Of a stretch of 64,000 bases of DNA, positions 54,258-62,374 are shown piece after piece; within the stretch, counting starts at the first letter, position 1; every line of letters starts with the position of its first letter. Below the pieces are notes generated by a model. The model worked only from the letters and a program-made list of their open reading frames with translations, searched no databases and had not been told where the DNA came from. The stretch is from Streptomyces althioticus (GTDB lineage: Bacteria; Actinomycetota; Actinomycetes; Streptomycetales; Streptomycetaceae): the NCBI GenBank assembly GCA_014649355.1, contig BMSW01000004.1, positions 78,608 to 142,607 on the forward strand. The letters are read 5' to 3'. Position numbers and translations under genes: made by a program.

Positions 54258-54381
54258 CAGACGCTCGGGCCGGGGGCCCGGAGGGCGGGCCGCCCGCTCT
54301 CGGGGTGGCTGGTCGGCAGCCGTGAGTCACGCCAGGGCGCCGCGCCCCGTGCCGTTCAAGGAGCCGTGAGGCTCGCGCGGC

Positions 54382-54951
54382 TCAGATGTTGCCCATCGGT
54401 TCGATGTCCACGTGGACCGGGTTGCCCCAGACGCGGAGCACCTCGTAGTCGGTGAACTCGTGGACGACGCGGTAGGCCATCGCCGGGCGGACCGTGCGGA
54501 GCTGGGCCTTGACGAAGAGTTCCGCCTCGCGGCGGTCGCGGCGCGGGGTGCCGCACAGCTGCCACGCCTGGCCGTTCCACATCTCCGGCAGCCAGCGCTG
54601 CTGCGGCTGCGGGCGGTCGCCGCGCACCCCGTAGCGCGAGGGCGCGGGACCGGCGGGCCGGGCCTGCGGGGCCGGGCCGTTGAACTCGGCGCGGCGGGCG
54701 GCGCGGCGCCGGGTCTCGCAGAGCAGGCACAGGTCCGGGGCGCTCTCGTCGACCGGCCCCGTGGGGTGCTCGGCGCAGCGCGTGCTGGGCGGCGCCGTGG
54801 TGACGGTGTCCTCCAGCAGGTCCAGCGCCCGCCGCAGGTCGTCACGCACCTCGTGCAGCCGGGAGTCCGGGGTGTCGGCGGAGAGCGCCTCGCCGTGCTC
54901 ACCGAGCACACGCAGCGCCCGGCCGAGGGCGGTGAGCTGTGCGTGGTTCAT
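54382..54951 (-). CDS. conserved hypothetical protein with Cys pairs
   Basis: 189 residues, unrecognised. The N-terminal helix pair (LTALGRALRVLGEHGEALSA, RRALDLLEDTVTTAP) is followed by a possible metal-binding segment with CAEHPTGP and LCLLCETRRRAARR, and a C-terminal alpha/beta part (MWNGQAWQLCGTPRRDRREA, VHEFTDYEVLRVWGNPVHVD). ATG 54951 has GGAGACCACC upstream. It is divergent from the membrane-protein gene at 55085 with 133 bp between. Role unknown. Confidence 0.75.
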   Translation of the reverse strand: MNHAQLTALGRALRVLGEHGEALSADTPDSRLHEVRDDLRRALDLLEDTVTTAPPSTRCAEHPTGPVDESAPDLCLLCETRRRAARRAEFNGPAPQARPAGPAPSRYGVRGDRPQPQQRWLPEMWNGQAWQLCGTPRRDRREAELFVKAQLRTVRPAMAYRVVHEFTDYEVLRVWGNPVHVDIEPMGNI

Positions 54952-55084
54952 GGTGGTCTCCGTGTGGGTGGGGCCATTGTTCCAGCGTGCACCACGAAGC
55001 GCGGCCAGGGTGGCCCTGGTGCCGGAACGGCCAGGCCCTACGATGCCTGGTCGGACGGACGACTGTCGAAAGGGCGGGGGAAAG

Positions 55085-55714
55085 ATGAGGGGGACCGGGG
55101 CGGTACCGGTGCCGGACGGCGCCGAGGACGTCCGGCCCGCGGGGGAGCGGCGCAAGATCGGCAACTCCCTGCTGTGGGCCTTCGGCGTGACGGCAGGGCT
55201 GCTCCTGGGTGCCGCCGTCGCCGCGTGGGTCACGTGGCTGGGTGTCGTCGTCGGCCTGGCGGCCGTCGCCGTCGCGGCGTGGCTCGTGGGCGGCGTTTGG
55301 CACCGGGCAGGCGCGGCGGTCACCGTCTCCTTCGGGGGTCTCGCCCTGATGATGTTCGCCTCCCCCGCCGTGTACGAGGGGTACATGGGGGCGGTGGGCG
55401 AGCCGGTGGACGCCGTGGTCGTCCAGGTCGTCGACGAGGAGCGCCGACGGGGACCGAGCATGTTCTGCACGCTCCGGGAGCTGGACGGCGAGCGGCGCGT
55501 CCACCGGGTCTCCCAGCAGGAGAACTGCTTCGGGCAGGCGAAGGCGGGCGACCGGGTCACGATCGTCAAGGACCCGCTGGACCTCCTCGACCCGCGGATG
55601 CCGGACGGCCCGGAGCAGGAGGACAGCAGACGGATCACCCTCGCCGCCACCGTCGGCCTGACCGCGCTCGTCCTGGGCACCACGGTGTACGCGGGGCTGC
55701 GACGGCGAGGCTAG
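55085..55714 (+). CDS. membrane protein of unknown function
   Basis: 209 residues. Helices at about 26-46 (LLWAFGVTAGLLLGAAVAAW), 50-70 (VVVGLAAVAVAAWLVGGV), 77-97, and a C-terminal one near 188-205 (LAATVGLTALVLGTTVYAGL). Between helices 3 and 4, an extracytoplasmic-looking domain has two Cys (MFCTLRELDGER and QENCFGQAKAG) that could form a disulfide. RBS GGGGGAAAG precedes ATG 55085. Not recognised as a named family. Confidence 0.75.
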   Translation: MRGTGAVPVPDGAEDVRPAGERRKIGNSLLWAFGVTAGLLLGAAVAAWVTWLGVVVGLAAVAVAAWLVGGVWHRAGAAVTVSFGGLALMMFASPAVYEGYMGAVGEPVDAVVVQVVDEERRRGPSMFCTLRELDGERRVHRVSQQENCFGQAKAGDRVTIVKDPLDLLDPRMPDGPEQEDSRRITLAATVGLTALVLGTTVYAGLRRRG

Positions 55715-55762
55715 ACCCTCATCTGGGGCCCGGAAGCCCGCCTCTCACCAGGGGCGCGCCCC

Positions 55763-56698
55763 TCACCCGCCCGCGCGGGACAGCGCCGCCCGCAGATGGC
55801 CGTCGGACTCGTCCAGGAGCCGGGCCGCCGTCGGGCCGTCCACGCCGGCCAGCAGTACCAGGATCGCGTTCTTGACCTCGCCGTCCGTGGCGGCGAGGGC
55901 GTGTTCCACGGCCTCGTCGTCGGCGCCCGTGACCTGGGCGACGATCCGGCGGGAGCGGGCGCGCAGCTTCTCGTTGGAGGCGCGCACGTCGACCATCAGG
56001 TTCCCGTAGGTCTTGCCGAGCCGGATCATCGTGATCGTCGAGATCATGTTCAGCACGAGCTTCTGCGCCGTGCCGGCCTTGAGGCGGGTGGAGCCGGTGA
56101 GGAACTCAGGGCCCACGACCACCTCGATGCCGTGCTCGGCCGCCGCCGCGAGCGCGCTGTCCCGGTTGCACGACAGTCCCACGGTGAGCGCCCCGTGCTT
56201 CCGGGCGTACGCGACCGCGCCGACCGCGTACGGGGTGCGGCCGGAGGCGGAGATGCCGACCACCGTGTCGTCGGCGGTGAGGCCGAGCGCGGCGAGGTCG
56301 GACTCGGCCAGCTCGGGGGAGTCCTCGGCGCCTTCGACCGGGTTCACCATGGCCTCGGGCCCGCCCGCGATCAGGCCGACGACCCTCGCGGGGTCCGTGT
56401 TGAAGGTGGGCGGGCACTCGGAGGCGTCCAGCACGCCCAGCCGCCCCGCCGTGCCCGCGCCGGCGTAGACCAGCCGGCCGCCGCGCGCCATCCGCTCCGC
56501 CACGGCGTCGATCGCGGCGGCGATGGCGGGCACCTGCTCCGCGACCGCGCCCGCGACCGTGGCGTCCTCGGCGTTCATCAGCCGCGCGATCTCCGGCGTG
56601 GGCAGCCGGTCGACGTCCGCCAGCTCCGGCCGGTACGCCTCGGTGGTCAGGGTCTCGAGCTGGGAGCGCAGATCACGGTCGGGCGAGGTGGAGGTCAT
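55763..56698 (-). CDS. murQ: N-acetylmuramic acid 6-phosphate etherase
   Basis: 311 residues, standard for MurQ. It cleaves the lactyl ether of MurNAc-6-P, giving GlcNAc-6-P and lactate, in wall recycling. It begins with SQLETLTTEAYRPELADVDR, then the SIS-domain core GRLVYAGAGTAGRLGVLDAS, with the conserved ECPPTFNTDP and VVGISASGRTPY. The C-terminal KLRARSRRIVAQVTGADDEA helps form the UBA-like tail. It is 87 bp behind the RpiR regulator on the same strand, and its product feeds the NagA encoded in the same window. Confidence 0.93.
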   Translation of the reverse strand: MTSTSPDRDLRSQLETLTTEAYRPELADVDRLPTPEIARLMNAEDATVAGAVAEQVPAIAAAIDAVAERMARGGRLVYAGAGTAGRLGVLDASECPPTFNTDPARVVGLIAGGPEAMVNPVEGAEDSPELAESDLAALGLTADDTVVGISASGRTPYAVGAVAYARKHGALTVGLSCNRDSALAAAAEHGIEVVVGPEFLTGSTRLKAGTAQKLVLNMISTITMIRLGKTYGNLMVDVRASNEKLRARSRRIVAQVTGADDEAVEHALAATDGEVKNAILVLLAGVDGPTAARLLDESDGHLRAALSRAGG

Positions 56699-56785
56699 GG
56701 GCGGTGTTCTTTCGGTCGGGGCCGGCGGCTCGGAAGGGGGTACGGCGGGGGCGCGCACGCGGCCGGTGCGCGGCGGGGTCCGCCC

Positions 56786-57721
56786 TCACGGACCCCTGCG
56801 GGTCGCCCGGTGGCGGTGCGCCAGCGCCTCGTACGACGCCGAGAGGGCGGGCGCCGCGGCGTCGTAGGTGCGCTGGGCGACACCCACGAACAGGCAGTCC
56901 ACGACGAGCAGTTGACCCGTACGGGAGGACATCGCGGCCGGGCGCAGCTCGCTCTCGCGGGCCGTGGAGGTGGTCAGGACGTGGTCGGCGTACTGCGTGA
57001 CGGGGCTGTCGGGGCGGCCGGTGACCGCGACCGTCGTGGCGCCGCGCTCGAAGGCGACCCGGAGCGGCTCGATGACGTCGCCGGTGGTGCCGGAGTGGGT
57101 GATGGCGATGGCCACGTCCCCGGAGCGCAGCTGCACGGCGTTGGTCACGGCGAGGTGCGGGTCGCTGTGGGCGTGCGCCATCAGGCCTATGCGCAGCAGT
57201 TTCTGGGTGAGATCCTGGGCGACCAGTCCCGACGCGCCGACGCCGTACACATCGGTGCGGCGGGCACCCGCGAGGGCGGTCACGGCGGCGGCGAGCTGGA
57301 CGGTGTCCAGTCCGGCGGCGGTGTCGGCGAGGGTCTGCTGCTCGTCGTAGGCGAGCTTGGCGACCACGTCGGCGATGGGGTCGTCCACGGCGATGTCCGT
57401 GGTGATCGCGGGGGCGCGCCCGGACTGCTGCTGGGCGGCCAGGCCGGCCAGGGCGAGCCGCAGGTCGCGGTAGCCCGGGTAGCCGAGCAGGCGGGCCGTG
57501 CGGACGACCGTGGCCTCGCTGGTGCCGGTCAGCTCGGCGAGGCCGGTGACCGTGAGGGCGGCACAGCCGGCCGGGTCGTCGGCGACGGCCTCGGCGACGC
57601 GCTGCATGGAGCGCGTCATCGACGGGGCGAGCGTGCGCACCTTGGCCGCGAGGGCGGCGGGCGCGGGCGGCGCGGGTGGGGCGCCGGCGCTCCCGAAAAT
57701 TTCCTTCACGTCATTGGTCAC
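56786..57721 (-). CDS. MurR/RpiR-family transcriptional regulator
   Basis: 311 residues. The N-terminal RpiR HTH (SMQRVAEAVADDPAGCAALT, LAELTGTSEATVVRTARLLG) spans about 30-90 and the C-terminal SIS sugar-phosphate-binding domain about 120-280 (RRTDVYGVGASGLVAQDLTQ, VAIAITHSGTTGDVIEPL). It lies directly before murQ and is likely its regulator, with MurNAc-6-P as probable effector (by analogy with E. coli MurR). GTG 57721. An inverted repeat overlaps its own start (separate entry), which predicts autoregulation. Confidence 0.9.
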   Translation of the reverse strand: MTNDVKEIFGSAGAPPAPPAPAALAAKVRTLAPSMTRSMQRVAEAVADDPAGCAALTVTGLAELTGTSEATVVRTARLLGYPGYRDLRLALAGLAAQQQSGRAPAITTDIAVDDPIADVVAKLAYDEQQTLADTAAGLDTVQLAAAVTALAGARRTDVYGVGASGLVAQDLTQKLLRIGLMAHAHSDPHLAVTNAVQLRSGDVAIAITHSGTTGDVIEPLRVAFERGATTVAVTGRPDSPVTQYADHVLTTSTARESELRPAAMSSRTGQLLVVDCLFVGVAQRTYDAAAPALSASYEALAHRHRATRRGP

Positions 57722-57739
57722 GAAATGAAAGATATTTTC
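57695..57739. promoter_or_regulatory. inverted repeat overlapping the start of the RpiR gene
   Basis: GAAAATTTCCTTCA (57695-57708) and TGAAAGATATTTTC (57726-57739) are inverted copies with 12 of 14 positions matching, 17 bp apart. The AT-rich GAAAAT...TTTC form fits RpiR-family operators. It also reaches the region upstream of the divergent gene at 57778. Confidence 0.72.
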
Positions 57740-57777
57740 GTCGCGGGCTCCGGGTCAAGAGTGCGCACAATGGGGAC

Positions 57778-58167
57778 ATGGACCCCCAGCACGCACCCGG
57801 CCCCCCTCCGCCCCTGGAACAAGCGTTGCACGCGGCACGCGCCCTCGTGCTGGCCGACCTGATGTCGCGCGGGGTCGCCGAGGCGGACGTCGTGTCCCTG
57901 GTCGAGGACTCCGTCGCGCACCGCCGCTGGTGGGTCGAGCAGTGGCCGGAGGGCGCCGGCTTCCTGGCCGGTCTCGTCGCGCAGGACGTGCAGGACGCCC
58001 TGCTGGAGCGGTACGGACGCTGGCCGCTGTGTCCCGTGTGCGGCAGCGGCGACCCGCACGCGCTGGAGGTCGAGCCCGAGCTGGGCCCCGACCCGCACTG
58101 GGTGTGCCACAAGGCGGGCGTGAAGGTCGCGGCGGTCGGCGGACTCGGCGGGGCGGACGCCACGTGA
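57778..58167 (+). CDS. hypothetical protein with a zinc-ribbon-like motif
   Basis: 129 residues. The N-terminal helices (LEQALHAARALVLADLMSRG, VAHRRWWVEQWPEGAGFLAG) precede WPLCPVCGSGDPHALEVEPE, which with DPHWVCHKAGVKV could bind zinc (CPxCG then CH). ATG 57778 has CACAAT 6 nt upstream, a possible leaderless promoter. The stop overlaps the DUF4031 gene by GTGA, so the two are coupled. The pair is divergent from the RpiR regulator and shares its operator region. Confidence 0.78.
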   Translation: MDPQHAPGPPPPLEQALHAARALVLADLMSRGVAEADVVSLVEDSVAHRRWWVEQWPEGAGFLAGLVAQDVQDALLERYGRWPLCPVCGSGDPHALEVEPELGPDPHWVCHKAGVKVAAVGGLGGADAT

Positions 58168-58445
58168 CCGTGTACATCGACCCGCCCGCCTGGCCGGGCC
58201 ACGGCCGCCTCTGGTCCCACCTGGTGAGCGACGTCTCCTACGCCGAGCTGCACCTCTTCGCCGCCGGCCTCGGCGTGCCCCGCCGCGCCTTCGAACGCGA
58301 CCACTACGACATCCCCGCTCACCGGTACGCGGACGCGGTGCGCGCGGGCGCGGTCGAGGTCAGCAGCCGCGAGGTGGTGCGGCTGCTGCACGGGGCGGGG
58401 CTGCGGCGGCGCAAGGGAGCCTGGCGGACGGGCCGTCAGGTCTGA
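58164..58445 (+). CDS. DUF4031 family protein
   Basis: 93 residues. The whole protein matches DUF4031: TVYIDPPAWPGHGRLWSHLV, SDVSYAELHLFAAGLGVPRR and FERDHYDIPAHRYADAVRAG, a small conserved actinobacterial protein of unknown function. The C-terminus is Arg-rich. GTG 58164 overlaps the upstream stop. The conserved coupling with the preceding gene suggests a shared task, but it is unknown. Confidence 0.83.
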   Translation: MTVYIDPPAWPGHGRLWSHLVSDVSYAELHLFAAGLGVPRRAFERDHYDIPAHRYADAVRAGAVEVSSREVVRLLHGAGLRRRKGAWRTGRQV

Positions 58446-58446
58446 G

Positions 58447-59511
58447 TCAGGCCCGCAGCTCGTAGGTGATCCGGCCCTCCTGCCGGGACACCTCGGTGAA
58501 CCCGGCGCGGGTCACGACCTTCTGCGACGGCACGTTCGGCTCCTCGACGACGGCCACCACGGTGTGCACGGCGTCCTGGTCGAGCGCCCACGCCGACAGG
58601 GTGCGCAGGGCCTCGGTCGCGTAGCCGTTCCCGCGGGCCTCCACGACGAGGTCGTAGCCGATCTCGACCCGGCCGTCGGCGGGCGCGCCGTGGAAGCCCA
58701 TCGCGCCCACCGCGCGGTCGTCCTCCCGGCGGACCAGCACGTACATGCCCCACTCCGGGAGGAACGTGCCCTCCTCGTACTGCTTGACGCCGATGCCGGC
58801 CCCCACGCGCGTGCCCTCGGCCGGGGCGCCGCCCGCCCAGGTGAAGCCGCCGTCACCCGCGACGGACAGGCTCGCGGCGACCGCCGGGGTGACGCCCTCC
58901 AGGTGGAGCCGCTCGGAGCGCAGCACCGGGTTGTTGTACCAGCGCCACGTGGTGACCCGCTCCCGCCCCTCCAGCTCGCCGCGGCCGGTCGCCCACAGCA
59001 GCGTGGGCCAGGGCGACGGGTCCGGCCGGACGTGCGGGAAGATCCGCGTGAGCACGAACTCGCAGAGATCGGCGGGCGGTTCGTACGCGATGCCCAGGCC
59101 CTCGGCGATGTCGTGCGTGTGCAGCAGCACCTCGGCGATGCCCATCGCGGCGAAGCCCTCACGGCTCGCGTGCCGGAAGGGGAACGGGTGGAAGGCGCGC
59201 ACGGAGCGGGGGGTGGTGCGGACGGCGGCGGCGAGCAGGACGCCCATGGCGGACACCACGCGGAGGGTGCCCGCGTTGTCGGCGTCGTCCAGCAGCGCGA
59301 TGTCGAAGGGCGCGTACGCGTCCTGCTCACGGCCCGCGAGCTGCGTCGCGTACCCGATGAGATCGCCCGCGACGTGCTCGGCCGTCTCCCGGCAGGTCCA
59401 CTCCAGCCGTCCGGCCCGGACCCCCGCCCAGTCGCGGTCGGTGACCGCCCCCAGGGCCGCCACACTGTGCGCGACGGCCGCCTCCACCTGTTCCGCTCCC
59501 GATGCGTGCAT
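58447..59511 (-). CDS. fusion of MDMPI/DinB-like domain with GNAT acetyltransferase
   Basis: 354 residues. Residues 1-180 are a DinB/maleylpyruvate-isomerase N-terminal domain (AVTDRDWAGVRAGRLEWTCR with a WT-x-x-E-x-x-E/H start, then MGIAEVLLHTHDIAEGLGIA with the metal-binding HxxxE/HD pattern), typical of mycothiol-dependent enzymes. Residues 190-352 are a GNAT domain (RVEIGYDLVVEARGNGYATE with the RGNGYA acetyl-CoA loop; VVTRAGFTEVSRQEGRI). The fusion may couple a thiol-dependent step with acetylation. ATG 59511 has TAGCCT 7 nt upstream; its TAG is the stop of the HD gene. Confidence 0.83.
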   Translation of the reverse strand: MHASGAEQVEAAVAHSVAALGAVTDRDWAGVRAGRLEWTCRETAEHVAGDLIGYATQLAGREQDAYAPFDIALLDDADNAGTLRVVSAMGVLLAAAVRTTPRSVRAFHPFPFRHASREGFAAMGIAEVLLHTHDIAEGLGIAYEPPADLCEFVLTRIFPHVRPDPSPWPTLLWATGRGELEGRERVTTWRWYNNPVLRSERLHLEGVTPAVAASLSVAGDGGFTWAGGAPAEGTRVGAGIGVKQYEEGTFLPEWGMYVLVRREDDRAVGAMGFHGAPADGRVEIGYDLVVEARGNGYATEALRTLSAWALDQDAVHTVVAVVEEPNVPSQKVVTRAGFTEVSRQEGRITYELRA

Positions 59512-59521
59512 GAGGGGGAGG

Positions 59522-60184
59522 CTAGGCGGAGGGCGGGGGCGGGGTCGACAGCATTTCCAGCTCGGCGCGCAGGTTGTACCGGGCGGTGGCCTCCCAGTGC
59601 TCCTGCCCGTACGGGGTGCGGAACAGACGGTGCAGGCCGAGGAGTTGGCGCAAAATGCCGGCGCGGCCCTCGCGGAAGTCGTCGTTCGGGACGAAGTGGT
59701 ACTCCTCGCGGACGGCGGCGGTGTAGGCGGCGTACGCCGACGGCGCGGCGGCGAGGATCGCGAGGTCGGCGTCGCAGAGCACCTGGCCGTCGCGGTCGTC
59801 GTCGGCCGGGTCGTGCGTCACGGTGAGCCGCACCAGCCGGGCGACCTCCTCGGTCTTCGCCGCGGACACCCCGGCCTCCGGCAGCGCGCGCTCGGCGAGC
59901 CGGGCGGACCGCTCCTCGTTCTCGGACCGGTCCGGCAGATAGACGGCGTCGTGGAACCACGCGGCGAGCCGTACGACGTCGGGGTCGTCGGCGTGGTCCG
60001 CCAGCTCGTCGACGCGGTCGAGGACCGCCGTGAGGTGATCGACCGTGTGGTACCGCCGCTGCGGCTCCTGCCAGCGGGCGAGCAGATGCTCCGCGTACGG
60101 CACGGGATCAGGACCCTCCGAGGATCCCCGCGCGCCTTCGAGGGCACGGACGAAACGGTCACGGAGGTCTTGGGTGTCGGCCAT
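59522..60184 (-). CDS. HD-domain protein (metal-dependent hydrolase)
   Basis: 220 residues. HD-type metal ligands: QRRYHTVDHLTAVLDRVDEL (first His), LAAWFHDAVYLPD (central HD), and QVLCDADLAILAA (last Asp). Such proteins hydrolyse nucleotides or phosphomonoesters; many actinobacterial ones are annotated as predicted metal-dependent HD superfamily phosphohydrolases. Substrate unknown. ATG 60184 with AACAAT 6 nt upstream; starts MADTQDLRDRFVRALE. The TAG stop of this gene forms the first half of the -10 hexamer of the next gene. Confidence 0.85.
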   Translation of the reverse strand: MADTQDLRDRFVRALEGARGSSEGPDPVPYAEHLLARWQEPQRRYHTVDHLTAVLDRVDELADHADDPDVVRLAAWFHDAVYLPDRSENEERSARLAERALPEAGVSAAKTEEVARLVRLTVTHDPADDDRDGQVLCDADLAILAAAPSAYAAYTAAVREEYHFVPNDDFREGRAGILRQLLGLHRLFRTPYGQEHWEATARYNLRAELEMLSTPPPPSA

Positions 60185-60280
60185 GACCCCATTGTTTCCG
60201 GTCACGTCCGGTGCGTCACGGCATCGGCTCGGCCCGCTCGGCCTTCCCGGGGCGCCGGGCGGGGTCCTGGACGTACGGCG

Positions 60281-61204
60281 TCACGGCAGCCTCTCCACCC
60301 GCGCCACCCCGCCCGTCTCCAGGGCCGTCCACAGGGCGCCGTCCGGGCCCACGGTGATCCCGTGGGGCTCGGAGGACGGGTCCGGAAGGGCGTGCTCGGT
60401 GATCTCGCCGGTCTCCGTGACGCGGCCGATGCGGCCCGCGCCCCATTCCGTGAACCAGCACTCACCGTCGGCCGCGGCGACGACCGCGTGCGGTTTGGCC
60501 GAGCGGTCGGGCAGGGGGAACTCCGTGATCCGGCCGTCGGGCAGGATCCTGCCGATCTGTCCCGCCAGGATCTCGGCGAACCAGACCGCCCTCCCGTCCG
60601 CGGCGATGCCGACCGGGCCGGCGGCTTCCGTGGGCAGGGGATGCACGGCGGTGTCGCCGTCGACGGTGATGCGGCCGATCGCGTTCGCGCCGTTCAGCGT
60701 GAACCACAGCGCGCCGTCCGGACCCGTGGTGATCGCGGAGGGGAAACCGCCCGCGACCGGCAGCGCGAACTCCGTGACCTCCCCGCCGGGGGTGATGCGG
60801 CCGATGCGGTCGCCGGTCGTCTCCGTGAACCACAGCGCGCCGTCGGGCCCCGCCGTGATGCCGTACGGCCCGCCGTCGGCGGTCGGCAGCGCGAAGGACG
60901 TCACCTCGCCGTCCGTGGTGACGCGACCGATCCGGTGGTCCTGATGACGGGTGAACCACAGCGCGCCGTCCGGGCCGGCCGCGACGACCGTGGGACGGCA
61001 GCCGGCCGCGTCCAGGGCGTACTCCTCGAACGCGCCGTCGAGGGCGAGGCGGGCGACGCTGCCACGGTGCACCAGCGTGAGCCAGAGCGCGCCGTCGGGG
61101 CCGGCCGCGATGCCGTACGGCCCGGCCTTGTCGTCCGTGATGCGGAACGTGCTGACGGAGGGGGTACGAGGGGACGGCACATCAACTCCCGGTGGGACGG
61201 TCAT
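60281..61204 (-). CDS. vgb: virginiamycin B lyase
   Basis: 307 residues, a seven-bladed beta propeller whose blades repeat GPDGALWFT (at 36, 78, 120, 162 and 287). Vgb opens the streptogramin B ring by elimination, giving resistance. The residues used by staphylococcal Vgb are all recognisable: His239 (AKPHAV), Glu279 and His281 (SEPHGI), and Glu295 (TALETG). So an active enzyme is likely. It is not in an antibiotic cluster here; such genes are widespread in streptomycetes. ATG 61204 is 33 bp longer than needed by similarity, so a nearby later start is possible. Confidence 0.85.
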   Translation of the reverse strand: MTVPPGVDVPSPRTPSVSTFRITDDKAGPYGIAAGPDGALWLTLVHRGSVARLALDGAFEEYALDAAGCRPTVVAAGPDGALWFTRHQDHRIGRVTTDGEVTSFALPTADGGPYGITAGPDGALWFTETTGDRIGRITPGGEVTEFALPVAGGFPSAITTGPDGALWFTLNGANAIGRITVDGDTAVHPLPTEAAGPVGIAADGRAVWFAEILAGQIGRILPDGRITEFPLPDRSAKPHAVVAAADGECWFTEWGAGRIGRVTETGEITEHALPDPSSEPHGITVGPDGALWTALETGGVARVERLP

Positions 61205-61415
61205 CCCCGGCACCCTGGCCGGACGGGACGCCCGGCGCAACCGCCTTTCGTCTCCCGGCGCGCCGCGGACGCCGACCGTGGGACATGTACACAAACGGAA
61301 GGGCTGATAACGGCTGGTGCCGGTGATCTTCCGCTGCGTAGTGTGATCCGCCGGAGCGCCAACTGCCGTGCGTACGCCACCTCGCAGGCTCCCGACCCGA
61401 AGGAGACCGGAAGCA

Positions 61416-62291
61416 GTGAGCAGCCAGCCGACGTTCGTCCTGGTCCACGGGGCCTTCGCCAACTCGTTCTCCTTCGCGCCGCTCCAGGCCGAGCTCGGAC
61501 TCCTCGGACACCGCTCGGTCGCCGTCGACCTGCCCGGTCACGGCTTCGGGGCCACCTTCACCCGCGCCTACCAGGCGCCGCAGGATCCCGAAGGACTCGC
61601 CACCGCGCCCGGCGCGATCAAGGGCGTCACGCTCGCCGACAACGCCGCGCACCTCATCGGCGTCCTGGAGCGGGCGAAGCGGAACGGCCCGGTGATCCTC
61701 GTCTCGCACAGCCGGGGCGGCGCCACGGCCACCGCCGCGGCCAACGCACGGCCCGACCTGATCGACCGCATCGTCTACGTCTCGGCGTGGTGCCCGGTCG
61801 CGCTCGACGTGGGCGACTACTACGCCGAGCCCGAGATGGCCGAGGTCGACGCCGCGTCACTGGCCCTGGCCGCGGCCGGGAACCCCGCCGAACTCGGCCT
61901 GCTCCGCGTCAACTTCCGCACCGCCGACCCGGCCGCCCTCACGGCGTTCAGGGCGGCCTTCCTCGCCGACGGCACCGACGAGGAGTTCCTGGCCTTCCTC
62001 AACACCTTCCAGCCGGACGAGAACCTGGACGTCGGCACCTCCGCCGACCGGGCGCAGGCGGCGACCTGGGGCACGATCCCGAAGACGTACGTCCGCCTCG
62101 CCGACGACGCGAGCATGCCGCTCGCCCTGCAGGACCGGCTGATCCGCGAGGGCGACGAGCTGACGCCGGACAACCCCTACGACGTCCGCACCCTGCCGGG
62201 CAGCCACCTGAAGTGGCTGGTCGACCCGGCGCCGGCGGCCAGGCTCCTGGGTGAGCTCGCGGACCTGACGGTCCCGTCCGCCCGTCCGTGA
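61416..62291 (+). CDS. alpha/beta hydrolase
   Basis: 291 residues. Cap-less alpha/beta hydrolase with TFVLVHGAFANSFSFAPLQA (oxyanion loop HGAF), nucleophile Ser in ILVSHSRGGATAT, and the C-terminal His in LPGSHLKWLVDP. The first residues of the family (VDLPGHGFGATF) are present. The non-canonical SHSRGG elbow (HSRGG instead of GHSxGG) is typical of the methylesterase-like or salicylate-esterase-type branch. Substrate unknown. GTG 61416 follows RBS AAGGAG. It is divergent from vgb with 211 bp between. Confidence 0.87.
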   Translation: MSSQPTFVLVHGAFANSFSFAPLQAELGLLGHRSVAVDLPGHGFGATFTRAYQAPQDPEGLATAPGAIKGVTLADNAAHLIGVLERAKRNGPVILVSHSRGGATATAAANARPDLIDRIVYVSAWCPVALDVGDYYAEPEMAEVDAASLALAAAGNPAELGLLRVNFRTADPAALTAFRAAFLADGTDEEFLAFLNTFQPDENLDVGTSADRAQAATWGTIPKTYVRLADDASMPLALQDRLIREGDELTPDNPYDVRTLPGSHLKWLVDPAPAARLLGELADLTVPSARP

Positions 62292-62374
62292 CCCGCACCG
62301 GCCGCCGGCGACTCCCGTCGGCCGTTCCGCGGCGATGTCCGTCCCGGCGGCGGCGCCGCCACTAGCGTGGACGC

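Noticed and set aside
53704..54381. Possible 118-152-residue genes in the gap behind the efflux pump
   Set aside because: The frames owe their length to the tandem duplication, are Arg/Gly/Pro-rich, and have no RBS or homology that I recognise.
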